DNA of 64,000 nucleotides from Neomesorhizobium sp963726065 (GTDB lineage Bacteria > Pseudomonadota > Alphaproteobacteria > Rhizobiales > Rhizobiaceae): assembly GCA_963726065.1 (NCBI GenBank), contig CAVSAU010000012.1, positions 1 through 64,000 of the forward strand, given 5' to 3'. The translations under genes and the position numbers were made by a program. The notes beneath the pieces are model-generated. The model made no database searches. It was not told the DNA's origin and saw only the letters and a list, made by a program, of their open reading frames with translations. Shown here piece after piece: positions 26,955 to 39,394 of the stretch (position 1 is its first letter; each line of letters starts with the position of its first letter).

Positions 26955-27641
26955 ATGGCAGCCAAACACAGCGCCCGCAGCAAACGGTCTCAACGGACAA
27001 GCAAATCGCTGCAGCCCGAGCAGGGGTCGCGCGGTGAACCGCCTCTCTCTCGGGAGCGTATCGTGGCCGCCGCGGTAGAGCTGCTGGACACTCAAGGGCT
27101 GGACGGATTGACGATGCGTCGGCTGGCCGATCGCCTCGGCTCGGGTGTGATGAGCCTATATTGGCACGTCGACAACAAGGAGGACGTCTTTGATCTGGCG
27201 CTTGACTCGGTGCTTGAATATCGTGGATCGCCGCAAATGGCCGAGTTTCAGGACTGGCGCGGAGAAATCGCTCATATAGTCGAAGACTGGCGCGCCAGCA
27301 TGCTGCGCCATCCCTGGTCGGCATCGCTGTTGCCACGCCGGGCGCTTGGCCCGAACATCCTCGGTCGGCTGGAACTGCTGAGCAAGGCGTTGTCGAGCGC
27401 CGGTGTGGCGGCCGCAGATATGAACGTCGCGATATGGTCGCTATGGAACTATGTGATGGGCGCCACCATCACCCGGGCGAGCTTCGACCTGTCGGACGAC
27501 GACAGGGCGGCCGCGCAGCAGTGCCTTGCGCGTCTCAGCTACGAGACGATCGAACGCTCCCGGCTGCTGTTGGATGACGACTGGGATGGTGCTTTCCGGA
27601 AAGGCCTCGGCTTCCTGCTCGACGGCCTCTCTCAGAGATAG
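26955..27641 (+). CDS. TetR/AcrR family transcriptional regulator
   Basis: This 228-aa protein has a basic, disordered N-terminal extension (about 30 residues), then the TetR helix-turn-helix: LSRERIVAAAVELLDTQGLD, LTMRRLADRLGSGVMSLYWH, VDNKEDV. The C-terminal half (ASLLPRRALGPNILGRLELL and later AIWSLWNYVMGATITRASF) resembles the tetracycline-repressor C-terminal family (TetR_C). The start at ATG 26955 has GAGGAAAA upstream. Divergence from the exported RidA-like gene suggests it represses that gene and itself until a ligand binds. No efflux pump lies beside it; the nearest is the MFS gene 2.9 kb away. Confidence 0.9.
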   Translation: MAAKHSARSKRSQRTSKSLQPEQGSRGEPPLSRERIVAAAVELLDTQGLDGLTMRRLADRLGSGVMSLYWHVDNKEDVFDLALDSVLEYRGSPQMAEFQDWRGEIAHIVEDWRASMLRHPWSASLLPRRALGPNILGRLELLSKALSSAGVAAADMNVAIWSLWNYVMGATITRASFDLSDDDRAAAQQCLARLSYETIERSRLLLDDDWDGAFRKGLGFLLDGLSQR

Positions 27642-27664
27642 AGTTCCCGGCTCGCATCGGCGCG

Positions 27665-29188
27665 TCATTCGGGCAGACCCGCTTTTCGAAAACCATCGAC
27701 GAAATGCGTGAGCGTCCCTGCGTCGCGGAATGGCTCCGTCTCGGCCCAGTGGCGGGTAGTGAAATCCGGGTTGCCGACGAGGAAGAGTTCGGCCTCCGCG
27801 CGCGCCTCGTCGAGCCGGCCGAGTTGGGCAAGGCTTGCCGCCAGGAAACGGCGTGAGCTTGTGCGATAGGTCTCGTCCCTGCGCAGTGTCTCGACGGCGG
27901 CTTCGTAATCGCCGGCCGCATATTGCGCCTGGCCGAGCGTCAAATAGTACCAGCTAGCCGGAAACGGGTTCAGCCGGAACGCCTTGCGAATGTACTCGAT
28001 TGCCTCCTCTACCCGCCCGGTAAGGACCGCGATGTCGGACAATGCCGCAAAAGTGTCGGCCTCGTTCGGGTCGAGCTCGATCGCCTTGGCGAATTCCGCA
28101 TCCGCCTCGGCGAAGCAGCGTTCATAGGCAAGCAAGTAAGCCAGGACCCAGCGGCAGCCTGCATCGTTGGGATCGATCGCAACAGCCTTGCGCGCCAGTT
28201 CCAAGGCAATCTTGCGGGCAGGTTCTGCTGGCCCGCCGCTATGCACCCATCCCATCCAGTGGTTCATGGCAAGCCAGCGATAGGCCTCGGCGTATTCCGG
28301 ATCGAGCGAAACCGCACGCGTCAGCATCAGATGCGCTTCCTGTGCCGTTTGCGGCGAGTCATCCATCAGTTTGCGCGCCCGCACGCAGAGATCGTAGGCC
28401 TCGAGATTTTTGGGCCTGTTGCGTGGCGGCTGCGCGTGTAGCCGGCCGAGCAACGCCTCCACGATCTTGCCGGTGACCTCGTCCTGGACGGCAAAGATAT
28501 CTTCCAGGCTGCGATCGAAGCGTTCCGCCCACAGATGTTCGCCGTTCACGGCGTCGACCAGTTGGGCGTTGATGCGCACACGCCCGGTGGCGCGTCTTGC
28601 GCTCCCCTCCAGCAGGTAGCGCACGCCAAGGTCCTCGGCGATCGCGCCCACGTCCATTGCCTTTCCCTTGTAGGCGAAGGCTGAGTTGCGGGCGATGACG
28701 AACAGGCCGGAGATCCTGGAAAGGTCGGTGATCAGGTCTTCGGTCAACCCATCCGCGAAGGCGTCCTGCTCGGGATCGTTGCTGATATTCACAAAGGGCA
28801 GCACGGCTATTGATGGTTTGCCGGGCAGCGGCAACGGTTTTCGCTTCTCGCCGCCGAGCTGTTCGACGGCGCCCAGGAAGCGGTAGCCTACGCGCGGAAC
28901 CGTTGCGATCCATTCACCGCCCCCATCATCGCTGGCCGGGCCAAGCAGCTTCCTGAGCTGCGCGATCTGAACGGTGAGATTGCCTTCCTCAACAGCCGTG
29001 CCCGGCCACGCCGCGTCCATCAATTCGGCCTTGCCCAGGATTTCGCCGGATCGTCCGACGAGGGCTGCAAGCAGCTTTAGCCCGCGCAAGCCAATTGCAA
29101 CGGGATCATCGTTCCGAAGGAGCGTCCCTGCACTCGGATCAAGCACGAACGGACCAAAGGCAAAGCGCGATCCCTGCATGCGGCGCAT
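27665..29188 (-). CDS. Winged-helix/TolB/TPR transcriptional regulator
   Basis: The 507-aa product begins with an OmpR-type winged-helix DNA-binding domain (FAFGPFVLDPSAGTLLRNDD, GNLTVQIAQLRKLLGP, WIATVPRVGYRFLGAVE). A TolB-like domain follows (SIAVLPFVNISNDPEQDAFA, LLEGSARRATGRVRINAQLV), and then about five TPR repeats to the end. It has the same TolB-TPR body as the cyclase at 3491 but a DNA-binding head, as in CadC-like regulators without a membrane segment. It is intact. Its start lies immediately after the agmatinase-family gene (2 bp between its start and that stop), so the two are co-transcribed. Confidence 0.88.
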   Translation of the reverse strand: MRRMQGSRFAFGPFVLDPSAGTLLRNDDPVAIGLRGLKLLAALVGRSGEILGKAELMDAAWPGTAVEEGNLTVQIAQLRKLLGPASDDGGGEWIATVPRVGYRFLGAVEQLGGEKRKPLPLPGKPSIAVLPFVNISNDPEQDAFADGLTEDLITDLSRISGLFVIARNSAFAYKGKAMDVGAIAEDLGVRYLLEGSARRATGRVRINAQLVDAVNGEHLWAERFDRSLEDIFAVQDEVTGKIVEALLGRLHAQPPRNRPKNLEAYDLCVRARKLMDDSPQTAQEAHLMLTRAVSLDPEYAEAYRWLAMNHWMGWVHSGGPAEPARKIALELARKAVAIDPNDAGCRWVLAYLLAYERCFAEADAEFAKAIELDPNEADTFAALSDIAVLTGRVEEAIEYIRKAFRLNPFPASWYYLTLGQAQYAAGDYEAAVETLRRDETYRTSSRRFLAASLAQLGRLDEARAEAELFLVGNPDFTTRHWAETEPFRDAGTLTHFVDGFRKAGLPE

Positions 29189-29190
29189 CC

Positions 29191-30102
29191 TTAAGCTTGC
29201 CGGACGATGGCGCCGATCCCATTGACCAGCAGGCGTGTGGCGGTCACCGCCGACAGTCCGTCAATGTCCGCCGGGGGATAGAGTTCGACAAGATCGAACC
29301 CGACGATCCTGGCACGCCTGCTGACACCCGCGATCAGATCGATGACCTGGGTGTAAGTGAGGCCGCCGGGAGTACGTGCTGCAACGCCCGGCATGATGCT
29401 TGGATCGAGGCCGTCGCAGTCGAGGGTGACAAGAACCCGCGCGCCTTGCGGAATATGCCGTAGAGCGGCTTCGACGCCCTGAGAGTGAACCTCGCGAGCG
29501 GTCACGAAGCGGCCGCCATAGTTCCGTGCCGCTTCGATTTCGGCGATGCGCGCGCTGCCAACGCTGCGCAGGCCGACTTGCACGATGCCGGCGACATGCG
29601 GCATCTCGCTCGCCCGGCGCATGGGGCTCGAATAGCCGTGGCGTTCGCCATGCACCTCGTCGCGCCAGTCTATATGGGCGTCGATCTGCAGGACCCAGAC
29701 CGGCCCGTGAACCGCAAAGCCAGCGAGGAAAGGGATTACCACGGAATCGTCGCCGCCGAACAGGATCGGTACAGCCGGCAATGTCAGGATCTCGCGCGTC
29801 TTCGTCTCGATACGGGACCGGTTGCCGACATTGTCATGCATGGTGGTCGGGATGTCGCCGGCGTCGATACAGGATACAGGTTTGCCGTCGAATAGCGGGC
29901 CGCCCAGATCGAAATCCCAATGCTCAATGAATGCAGCGTCCTCCTGGCTCGCGGCGCGGATGGCGTCGGCGGCCAGCGCATAGCCGCTGCTGTCCTTGCC
30001 GGGATAGGTGCTGCCGTGACCGGCTCCGAAGATCACCGCGCGTGGTACTTGGCCATCGGCGAGGCGGTCGGGAAAGCCGAGAAACGGAGGTGTGGCGGTC
30101 AT
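29191..30102 (-). CDS. Agmatinase/arginase (ureohydrolase) family protein
   Basis: This 303-aa enzyme carries the Mn-binding ureohydrolase motifs: ILFGGDDSVVIPFL (GGDH position, with Asp for His), WVLQIDAHIDWRDE (DAHxD) and LVTLDCDGLDPSIMPG (SxDxDxxDP). It hydrolyses a guanidino compound to urea plus an amine; agmatine or a related guanidino acid is likely. The His-to-Asp change in the first motif is found in some family members and does not by itself mean loss of activity. The gene is directly upstream of the winged-helix regulator in one transcript. Start ATG 30102 gives a normal family length. Confidence 0.87.
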   Translation of the reverse strand: MTATPPFLGFPDRLADGQVPRAVIFGAGHGSTYPGKDSSGYALAADAIRAASQEDAAFIEHWDFDLGGPLFDGKPVSCIDAGDIPTTMHDNVGNRSRIETKTREILTLPAVPILFGGDDSVVIPFLAGFAVHGPVWVLQIDAHIDWRDEVHGERHGYSSPMRRASEMPHVAGIVQVGLRSVGSARIAEIEAARNYGGRFVTAREVHSQGVEAALRHIPQGARVLVTLDCDGLDPSIMPGVAARTPGGLTYTQVIDLIAGVSRRARIVGFDLVELYPPADIDGLSAVTATRLLVNGIGAIVRQA

Positions 30103-30314
30103 TCTATAGTCTTGCTGATGGCTAGTTGGTTGGCTGCAGGATGGATCGTTTGCCGCAGGGCGAACGCGAAGCCCCTAAGGCCGCAAGAGTAGCCAGTTTG
30201 GAAGTTTTTGGAACTATTTGGACGAGCTTAATTACGCCGCTGTCCATATCCCGCAGAATTCGACCTCTCTGAGGGTCGAGGGCTCCCGTACCCTCAACCG
30301 ATATGGAGGTCGCC

Positions 30315-30545
30315 ATGAACGACACCCCTACCCTTGCTTCGGCTCCGCATCAGGCAATCAGGCCGGACATGTCACGTCGACGCCTTGACACCCTGCGAAG
30401 CATGATCGCGACCTGGGACGAACGGATACGCGTTCGCTGGGAACTTCAGCAGATGTCTGCGGCCAATCCGCATTTGATTGACGATCTCGGTCTGACGAAA
30501 CGGCAGGTCGAGGCGGAGATCACCAAGACCTTCTGGCGAGCATAA
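30315..30545 (+). CDS. DUF1127 family small protein
   Basis: This 76-aa protein starts at ATG 30315, 6 bases after GGAGG. The C-terminal half, RWELQQMSAANPHLIDDLGL then TKRQVEAEITKTFWRA, is the DUF1127 signature (LxxLxxhxLxDIGlsrxxxxxExxKPFWR). Such Arg-rich small proteins of alphaproteobacteria have been linked to RNA and phosphate/carbon homeostasis, but the molecular role is not settled. It sits 12 bp ahead of the MFS transporter gene, so they share a transcript. Confidence 0.8.
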   Translation: MNDTPTLASAPHQAIRPDMSRRRLDTLRSMIATWDERIRVRWELQQMSAANPHLIDDLGLTKRQVEAEITKTFWRA

Positions 30546-30557
30546 GGCCAATTCTGC

Positions 30558-31724
30558 ATGATTGCCGAGAGCACAACATCACCGCGAGAAGACCGGGGTC
30601 CATTGACAGCAATGGCGGGCCTCATCGCAACCGTCACGTTGGGCGCCGTGGCGGCTGGGGTGACCTATCCGCTGCTCAGCTTCATCCTCGAGCGCCAAGG
30701 CATAGCGCCCGGCCTGATCGGCTTGTCGGCGGCGATGATGCCACTGGGCTTCATTGTCTCCTCGGCCTTCACGCCGGTGCTGGCGCGGCGCGTAGGCGAG
30801 GCGCGGCTTGCCATACTGTGTTCGGTCCTGGCGTCAGCCACCCTGCTCGCCATTGCCTGCACGCACGACGTCTGGGCGTGGATGCCGCTGCGCTTCCTGC
30901 TCGGCTTCTTCACCAAGCCGCCCTACGTTATCGCCGAAACCTGGCTGATCTCGATCACGCCGCCGTCGCGTCGTGGCCGCATCATGGGCCTCTATTCGTC
31001 GATCGTTTCGGGCGGCTTCGCCATCGGCCCGCTGTCGCTCGGCCTGGTCGGCACTGAGGGTTGGCCGCCCTTCATGATCGCCATCATGGCGCTGCTTCTC
31101 TGTGGCCTGATTGTGCTTGCAGTCGTGCCGCGGCTGCCGAAAATGGCTTATGATGGCGAGACAACATCGGTCGGCGGCTTCTTCGCGCTGGCGCCGATGC
31201 TCTTGTTCGCGGTCTTCGCCGCAGCCGCGTTCGAACAGACCCTGATTTCAATGTTCGCGGTCTATGGCGCCGCACTCGGCAGCGGCGAAGTGCGCATCGC
31301 TTCACTCATCGCTTGTTTCATCGCAGGTGATGCCGCGCTGCAGATTGTGCTCGGGCGCATGGCCGAACGGTTTGGCTCGGCACAAACCATGTTGTTCTGT
31401 GTGCTCGCTTCGCTGGTCGGCTGCTTGGCTCTACCCTTGATGTTCAACTCGTGGCTCATCTGGCCGCTCCTTTTCGTCTGGGGCGGGGTCTCGTTCGGCA
31501 TCTACACAATGGCGCTGGTCCAGCTCGGCGAGCGTTTCACCGGCCGGGCCCTGATCGCCGGCACCGCAGCCTTCTCGCTCGTGTGGGGCACCGGCGGCAT
31601 CGTGGGCTCGCCCGCCACAGGTCTCACGATGCAGCTGATCGGACATCAGGGACTGCCATTGACCCTTGGCCTGCTGTGCTTGGTGCTGGCGGCGTTTCTG
31701 GTAGCTGGGAGGCAGCGGAGCTGA
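30558..31724 (+). CDS. MFS transporter
   Basis: This is a 388-aa protein with about 12 hydrophobic membrane segments and the MFS loop motif ARRVGEARLAI between helices 2 and 3. LLGFFTKPPYVIAETWLISI, then SRRGRIMGLYSSIVSGGFAI, resembles the YcaD/YfkF-type family of putative efflux permeases. It starts 12 bp after the DUF1127 stop and is unbroken. The substrate cannot be read from sequence. Neighbours (small monooxygenase, XRE-type protein) point the other way. Confidence 0.88.
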   Translation: MIAESTTSPREDRGPLTAMAGLIATVTLGAVAAGVTYPLLSFILERQGIAPGLIGLSAAMMPLGFIVSSAFTPVLARRVGEARLAILCSVLASATLLAIACTHDVWAWMPLRFLLGFFTKPPYVIAETWLISITPPSRRGRIMGLYSSIVSGGFAIGPLSLGLVGTEGWPPFMIAIMALLLCGLIVLAVVPRLPKMAYDGETTSVGGFFALAPMLLFAVFAAAAFEQTLISMFAVYGAALGSGEVRIASLIACFIAGDAALQIVLGRMAERFGSAQTMLFCVLASLVGCLALPLMFNSWLIWPLLFVWGGVSFGIYTMALVQLGERFTGRALIAGTAAFSLVWGTGGIVGSPATGLTMQLIGHQGLPLTLGLLCLVLAAFLVAGRQRS

Positions 31725-31769
31725 TCAAGATACTCGCCCGCAGGGCCAAAAAGACGATGCGCAGTCCGC

Positions 31770-32087
31770 CTAGGCTCCAGCCTTGAACTCGTCCGCAATG
31801 TCATAATGTTCGATGCTCGCGGATTCGATAAACGCGAGCGCCTCGTCGGGCAGTTTGCGCGGCTGGCGCCAATCTTCGCCGATGGCGGCTTTGATCGCGG
31901 CGGTATTTTCCCAAATCTGAACCATGCAACGCGAGCGCTCGCCGCTGTCAGGCAGTGGCCTGCCGGCGTAGAAGGCTATCAGGCCCGGCTGCTGGCGCAG
32001 CCATGGGTGGCTCTTCGTGAATGCGAATTCCCGAAATTCCGCCTCTTTGCCGGCCACGACAGTGCAGCGGTAGACGCGCATTATCAT
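31770..32087 (-). CDS. Antibiotic biosynthesis monooxygenase (ABM) domain protein
   Basis: This is a 105-aa ferredoxin-like-fold protein: MRVYRCTVVAGKEAEFREFA, WLRQQPGLIAFYAGRPLPDS, RCMVQIWENTAAIKAAIGED. The ABM domain occurs in small haem-degrading or quinone-forming oxygenases and in many stress-related proteins. The start is set at ATG 32087 because GGAGGT lies about 8 bases upstream; the longer frame to 32192 has no homology. Substrate unknown. Confidence 0.75.
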   Translation of the reverse strand: MIMRVYRCTVVAGKEAEFREFAFTKSHPWLRQQPGLIAFYAGRPLPDSGERSRCMVQIWENTAAIKAAIGEDWRQPRKLPDEALAFIESASIEHYDIADEFKAGA

Positions 32088-32204
32088 CTCACTACCTCCA
32101 CCTCCCGCCCACAGGGATGCGTCGGCTCCAATCACGTTGAGCGATTTCGGTCTGATACGCAATTGAGATATTGGGGCTGTGGCATCGCCCACCGATCTAT
32201 GCGG

Positions 32205-32507
32205 CTAGGGAACTTCGTCCGTGGCTGTCGGGCCGCCTTCGTTTTCCAGAGCGGCGAGCCGGCGCGTCACCGACCGGCTGAATTTCAGCCGCACCCCGGC
32301 GCCGTTCGAGCCTTGCTCAGGAATAAAGCTTGCCCCCAGTTTTTCCAAAGCCGATTGCAGGGCATCCACGATCGCAGGTTCAGGAATATTGATCTGGCGC
32401 TCGAAAGCCTCGATGACGGCCTCGTCAACCCCGGCGGCCGTGGCGAGCTTGGATCGCGTGATTTCCACCAGGGCTCTCGCCGCCTTGCACATGGGTCCGG
32501 TGATCAT
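32205..32507 (-). CDS. XRE-like helix-turn-helix protein
   Basis: This 100-aa product begins KAARALVEITRSKLATAAGV then DEAVIEAFERQINIPEPAIV, matching an XRE/Cro-type helix-turn-helix in which the recognition helix follows the LATAAGV turn. The rest, LQSALEKLGASFIPEQGSNG then AGVRLKFSR, is the tail seen in short rhizobial XRE regulators. It is intact. No palindromic operator is obvious directly upstream except a REP-like hairpin at 32543-32591. Confidence 0.75.
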   Translation of the reverse strand: MITGPMCKAARALVEITRSKLATAAGVDEAVIEAFERQINIPEPAIVDALQSALEKLGASFIPEQGSNGAGVRLKFSRSVTRRLAALENEGGPTATDEVP

Positions 32508-32542
32508 TTCGCAATCGCCCTTTCATTGTCCCGCCAAGCCTA

Positions 32543-32591
32543 ACGCATGTCGCGCAAAAGTGTGCAGCGGTTTTGCGATAACGACATGCGT
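32543..32591. repeat. REP-like hairpin repeat
   Basis: ACGCATGTCG and CGACATGCGT form the outer stem; CGCAAAA and TTTTGCG form an inner stem around GTGTGCAGCGG. All pairs are perfect, with a four-base bulge. It looks like the small palindromic repeats scattered in Mesorhizobium genomes and lies between the XRE gene and the metH 3' end. Confidence 0.7.
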
Positions 32592-32663
32592 AACGTCAAA
32601 ACCTTATCCGGCCTGGGAGAAGCAAACGTCGAATCAGGGTGCCGGATTACCCCGTCGAGCCTG

Positions 32664-36482
<3,819 letters not shown>

Positions 36483-36517
36483 GACTTTTTCCTTTTGCGA
36501 CGCCTCTTCGTGGCATC

Positions 36518-36537
36518 ACATAAAGACATCTTTATGT
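36518..36537. promoter_or_regulatory. Palindromic operator upstream of metH (SahR-type)
   Basis: ACATAAAGA, two bases, TCTTTATGT: a perfect 9-bp inverted repeat 36 bp upstream of the metH start. ArsR-family SahR regulators, which sense S-adenosylhomocysteine, are reported to control methionine-cycle genes in Proteobacteria from sites of this kind. The regulator gene is not in the window, so its identity is inferred. Confidence 0.6.
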
Positions 36538-36671
36538 CAACATGAGATGATGGTTCCGCACCGTGCAAGGCCCCCTTGATGTCGCCTATGGCACTATGCC
36601 AGCTGTGGACAAGCGACGCCGCCGCCGCCCTGCTGGTACCCGCCGACGCGCCGTCGCGCTAGCATTCGCCG

Positions 36672-37500
36672 ATGAAGCCTTCGAAAGATATCTCCCGCCT
36701 GCTCGAAATCATGGCGGCGTTGCGAACGCCCGTGACGGGTTGCCCCTGGGACGTCGAGCAGACATTCGAGACCATCGCGCCTTACACACTCGAGGAGGCC
36801 TACGAGGTCGCCGACGCCATCCAGCGCGGCGATCTCGACGACCTGCGCGACGAACTCGGCGATCTTCTGCTGCAGGTGGTATTCCACGCCCGCATGGCCG
36901 AGGAACAGGGCGAATTCGGCTTCGGCGATGTGGTCGAGGCCATCACCAGGAAAATGATCCGCCGCCATCCTCATGTCTTCGGTGACGACGATGCCCGTGG
37001 CGCCGGCATGGCCAAGGGCATGTGGAACAGGATCAAGGCTGAAGAGAAGGCCGAGAAGCGAGAGGCCCGCCTGGCCCGCGGTCTCGATCCCGAAGACAAT
37101 GGCGCGGGCTATCTCGACAGCGTGCCGGTCGCCCTGCCCGCGCTGACCCGGGCGTTGAAACTCCAGGAAAAAGCGGCGCATGTCGGCTTCGACTGGAAGC
37201 ACGCCAAGCCGATCCTCGACAAGATCGAGGAAGAGATCGGCGAATTGCGCGAGGCGATGGAGAAACGAGAATACGGCATCAATCGCGGACGAATTCGGCG
37301 ACGTTCTGTTTGCGCTGGTCAATTTCGGCCGCCATTTGAAGATCGACGCCGAGACGGCGCTGCGTGGCACCAACGAAAAGTTCCGCTCACGGCTGCACCA
37401 TGTCGAGCGCGAACTGGAAGCATCGGGAAGCAGCCTTGAAAAGGCGACGCTCGACGAAATGGAAGCGCTGTGGCAGCAGGCGAAGGGCCGCAACCAGTAG
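36672..37500 (+). CDS. mazG: Nucleoside triphosphate pyrophosphohydrolase MazG
   Basis: MazG hydrolyses (d)NTPs to monophosphates, limiting misincorporation. The first domain reads TGCPWDVEQTFETIAPYTLE, EEAYEVADAIQRGDLDDLRD and ELGDLLLQVVFHARMAEEQ, with the EExxE...ExxD metal site. The second reads EEIGELREAMEKRE and, after one inserted base near 37280, ADEFGDVLFALVNFGRHLKI. The restored length is 275 aa, full length for a two-domain MazG. It converges on hflX with a GC-rich hairpin between them. Confidence 0.92.
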
Positions 37501-37540
37501 TGCTCATACGCAATCTACCCCCTCCACCAACGCTGGGCAT

Positions 37541-37558
37541 CTCCCCGAAGATGGGGAG
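37541..37558. terminator. Hairpin between convergent mazG and hflX
   Basis: CTCCCC, six bases, GGGGAG in a 91-bp gap between two convergent genes. There is no long T run, so it may be a bidirectional transcription stop or part of a Mesorhizobium-type palindromic repeat. Confidence 0.45.
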
Positions 37559-37591
37559 CGTGGCCCTAACGGGTCGGTTGGGTGAGGCAAA

Positions 37592-38992
37592 TCAGGTTGG
37601 GTTTTTCAAACGCAGCCGGCTTTCGATCTCTGCGCGCGCCGCAGCGGTCGCCCTCAGCGTCACGGAGACGCTGCCGTCCTCGTTGTCGGTGCGCGAGACA
37701 ACGTCGCCATTGCGGTAGAGCCAGTCGATCAGGCCGAGCTGGTTCGGCGCCAGCGTGACATCGATCGCCTCCAGGTCGCCGGAAACGCGGTTCTCGATGA
37801 TCGCGGCCAGCGCGTCGATGCCCTCGCCGGTGATAGCCGAAATGGCGATCGGCGGGCCTTTCTGGCCGCCGGCCGCCTCGTCGAGCAGCCGCTCACGGTT
37901 GGCCTCGTCGAGCCGGTCGATCTTGTTCCAGACTTCGATGACCCGCTCGGCGTCGCGCTGCGTCGACGCCGAGATCGGCCAGGATGCGTTCGACGTCCTC
38001 GGCCTGGGCCGCGGTGTCGGGATCGGAAATATCGCGCAGGTGGATGATCAGATCGGCCTCGACCACCTCTTCCAGCGTGGCGCGGAACGCCGCGACCAGA
38101 TGCGTCGGCAGGTCGGAGATGAAGCCGACCGTATCCGACAGGATTACCGGCGTGCCGTGCGGCAGCCGCACCCGGCGCAAGCGTCGGGTCGAGCGTGGCG
38201 AACAGCATGTCCTCGGCCAGCACCCCTGCCCCGGTCAGCCGGTTGAACAGTGTCGACTTGCCGGCATTGGTGTAGCCGACGATGGCGACCACCGGGAACG
38301 GCACCTTCTTGCGCTTGGCGCGGTGCAGGTCGCGGGTGCGCCGCACCGTCTCCAGCTCGCGCTTCAGCTTGATGATCTTGTCCTGCAGCGCGCGCCGGTC
38401 GGCTTCGATCTGCGTTTCGCCCGGGCCGCCAAGGAAGCCGCGCGCCGCCGCGCTGGCGTTCAAGGTGGGTCCAGCTGCGCACCAGCCGGCCTTTCTGGTA
38501 GTTCAGATGGGCAAGCTCGACCTGCAGCGAGCCTTCCTTGGTGCGGGCGCGTTCGCCGAAGATCTCGAGGATCAGCCCGGTGCGGTCGAGCACTTTGGCG
38601 TTCAACGCCTTTTCGAGGTTACGCTGCTGCACCGGCGTCAGCGGATGGTCGACGATCACCAGCTCGGCCTTCCCGTCTTTGACGATGTCGGCGAATTCGT
38701 CGACCTTGCCGGAGCCGAGCAGCGTCGCGGGCTGCGGGTCGGCGACGTTGACGATTGCGGTGTGGACCGGATCGAGGTCGATGGCGCGGGCCAGCCCGAC
38801 CGCCTCCTCGTGGCGCGCTTCTGGCGAGCGCGAAAGCCGCGGCCGGCCCGTCGAGGCGTTCTCCTCTGGGCGCTCGCGCGTCAGGATCGGCACGATGATG
38901 ACGGCGCGCCCGGTCGATCCGCCGGCGCCATTGCCGGTCTCGCCGTTGCCTGCTTTGCGCGACTGGTTCGCCGCGTCTTCAGTTTTGGCCAA
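37592..38992 (-). CDS. hflX: GTPase HflX
   Basis: HflX is a ribosome-associated GTPase that splits stalled 70S ribosomes under stress. The N-terminal domain shows LLGSGKVDEFADIVKDGKAE, VIVDHPLTPVQQRNLEKALN and RTGLILEIFGERARTKEGSL. The linker has GPGETQIEADRR. The GTPase domain has G1 VAIVGYTNAGKSTLFNRLTG and G3 ILSDTVGFISDLPTHLVAAF. Three one-base insertions (near 38465, 38175 and 37970) break the frame; the end, AEIESRLRLKNPT, stops at 37592. The restored length is 465 aa. Its start overlaps the hfq end by 14 bp, a conserved hfq-hflX arrangement. Confidence 0.92.
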
Positions 38993-39245
38993 AAATCAGG
39001 CTTCCCTGGCCGTTTTCCTCGCCATCGAACATCTGAACCGGCTGGCTCGGCATGATGGTGGAAATGGCATGCTTGTAGACAAGCTGCGAATGGCCGTCGC
39101 GGCGCAACAGCACGCAGAAATTGTCGAAGGACGTCACGACTCCGGTCAGTTTGACGCCGTTGATGAGAAAGATGGTGAGCGGGTTCTTGCTCTTGCGAAC
39201 TGAATTCAGGAACAGGTCCTGAAGATTTTGCGATCGTTCCGCCAT
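38979..39245 (-). CDS. hfq: RNA chaperone Hfq
   Basis: Hfq is a hexameric Sm-like protein that pairs small RNAs with mRNAs. The 88-aa product starts at ATG 39245 (AERSQNLQDLFLNSVRKSKN); the frame upstream to 39293 is not homologous. Sm1 is seen as LTIFLINGVKLTGVVTSFDN and Sm2 as LVYKHAISTI, which carries the YKHA proximal-face residues. The C-terminal tail is short and Gly/Glu-rich. In rhizobia Hfq (NrfA) also affects nifA expression, and its neighbourhood with ntr genes is conserved. Confidence 0.95.
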   Translation of the reverse strand: MAERSQNLQDLFLNSVRKSKNPLTIFLINGVKLTGVVTSFDNFCVLLRRDGHSQLVYKHAISTIMPSQPVQMFDGEENGQGSLIFGQN

Positions 39246-39394
39246 TTTTGTTTTCTTTCGCCGATCCCCTGGGCAGTGCGGCCAGTGCGCCAAAATAAAA
39301 CGCCGCTGTCAAGCGCGCAAAGCGTATCCCCGTCGCTGCAAACAACCGGGCAAGCAAGAGAAATTGACCAATGTCTGTTCTGGCGAAGCCGTTA

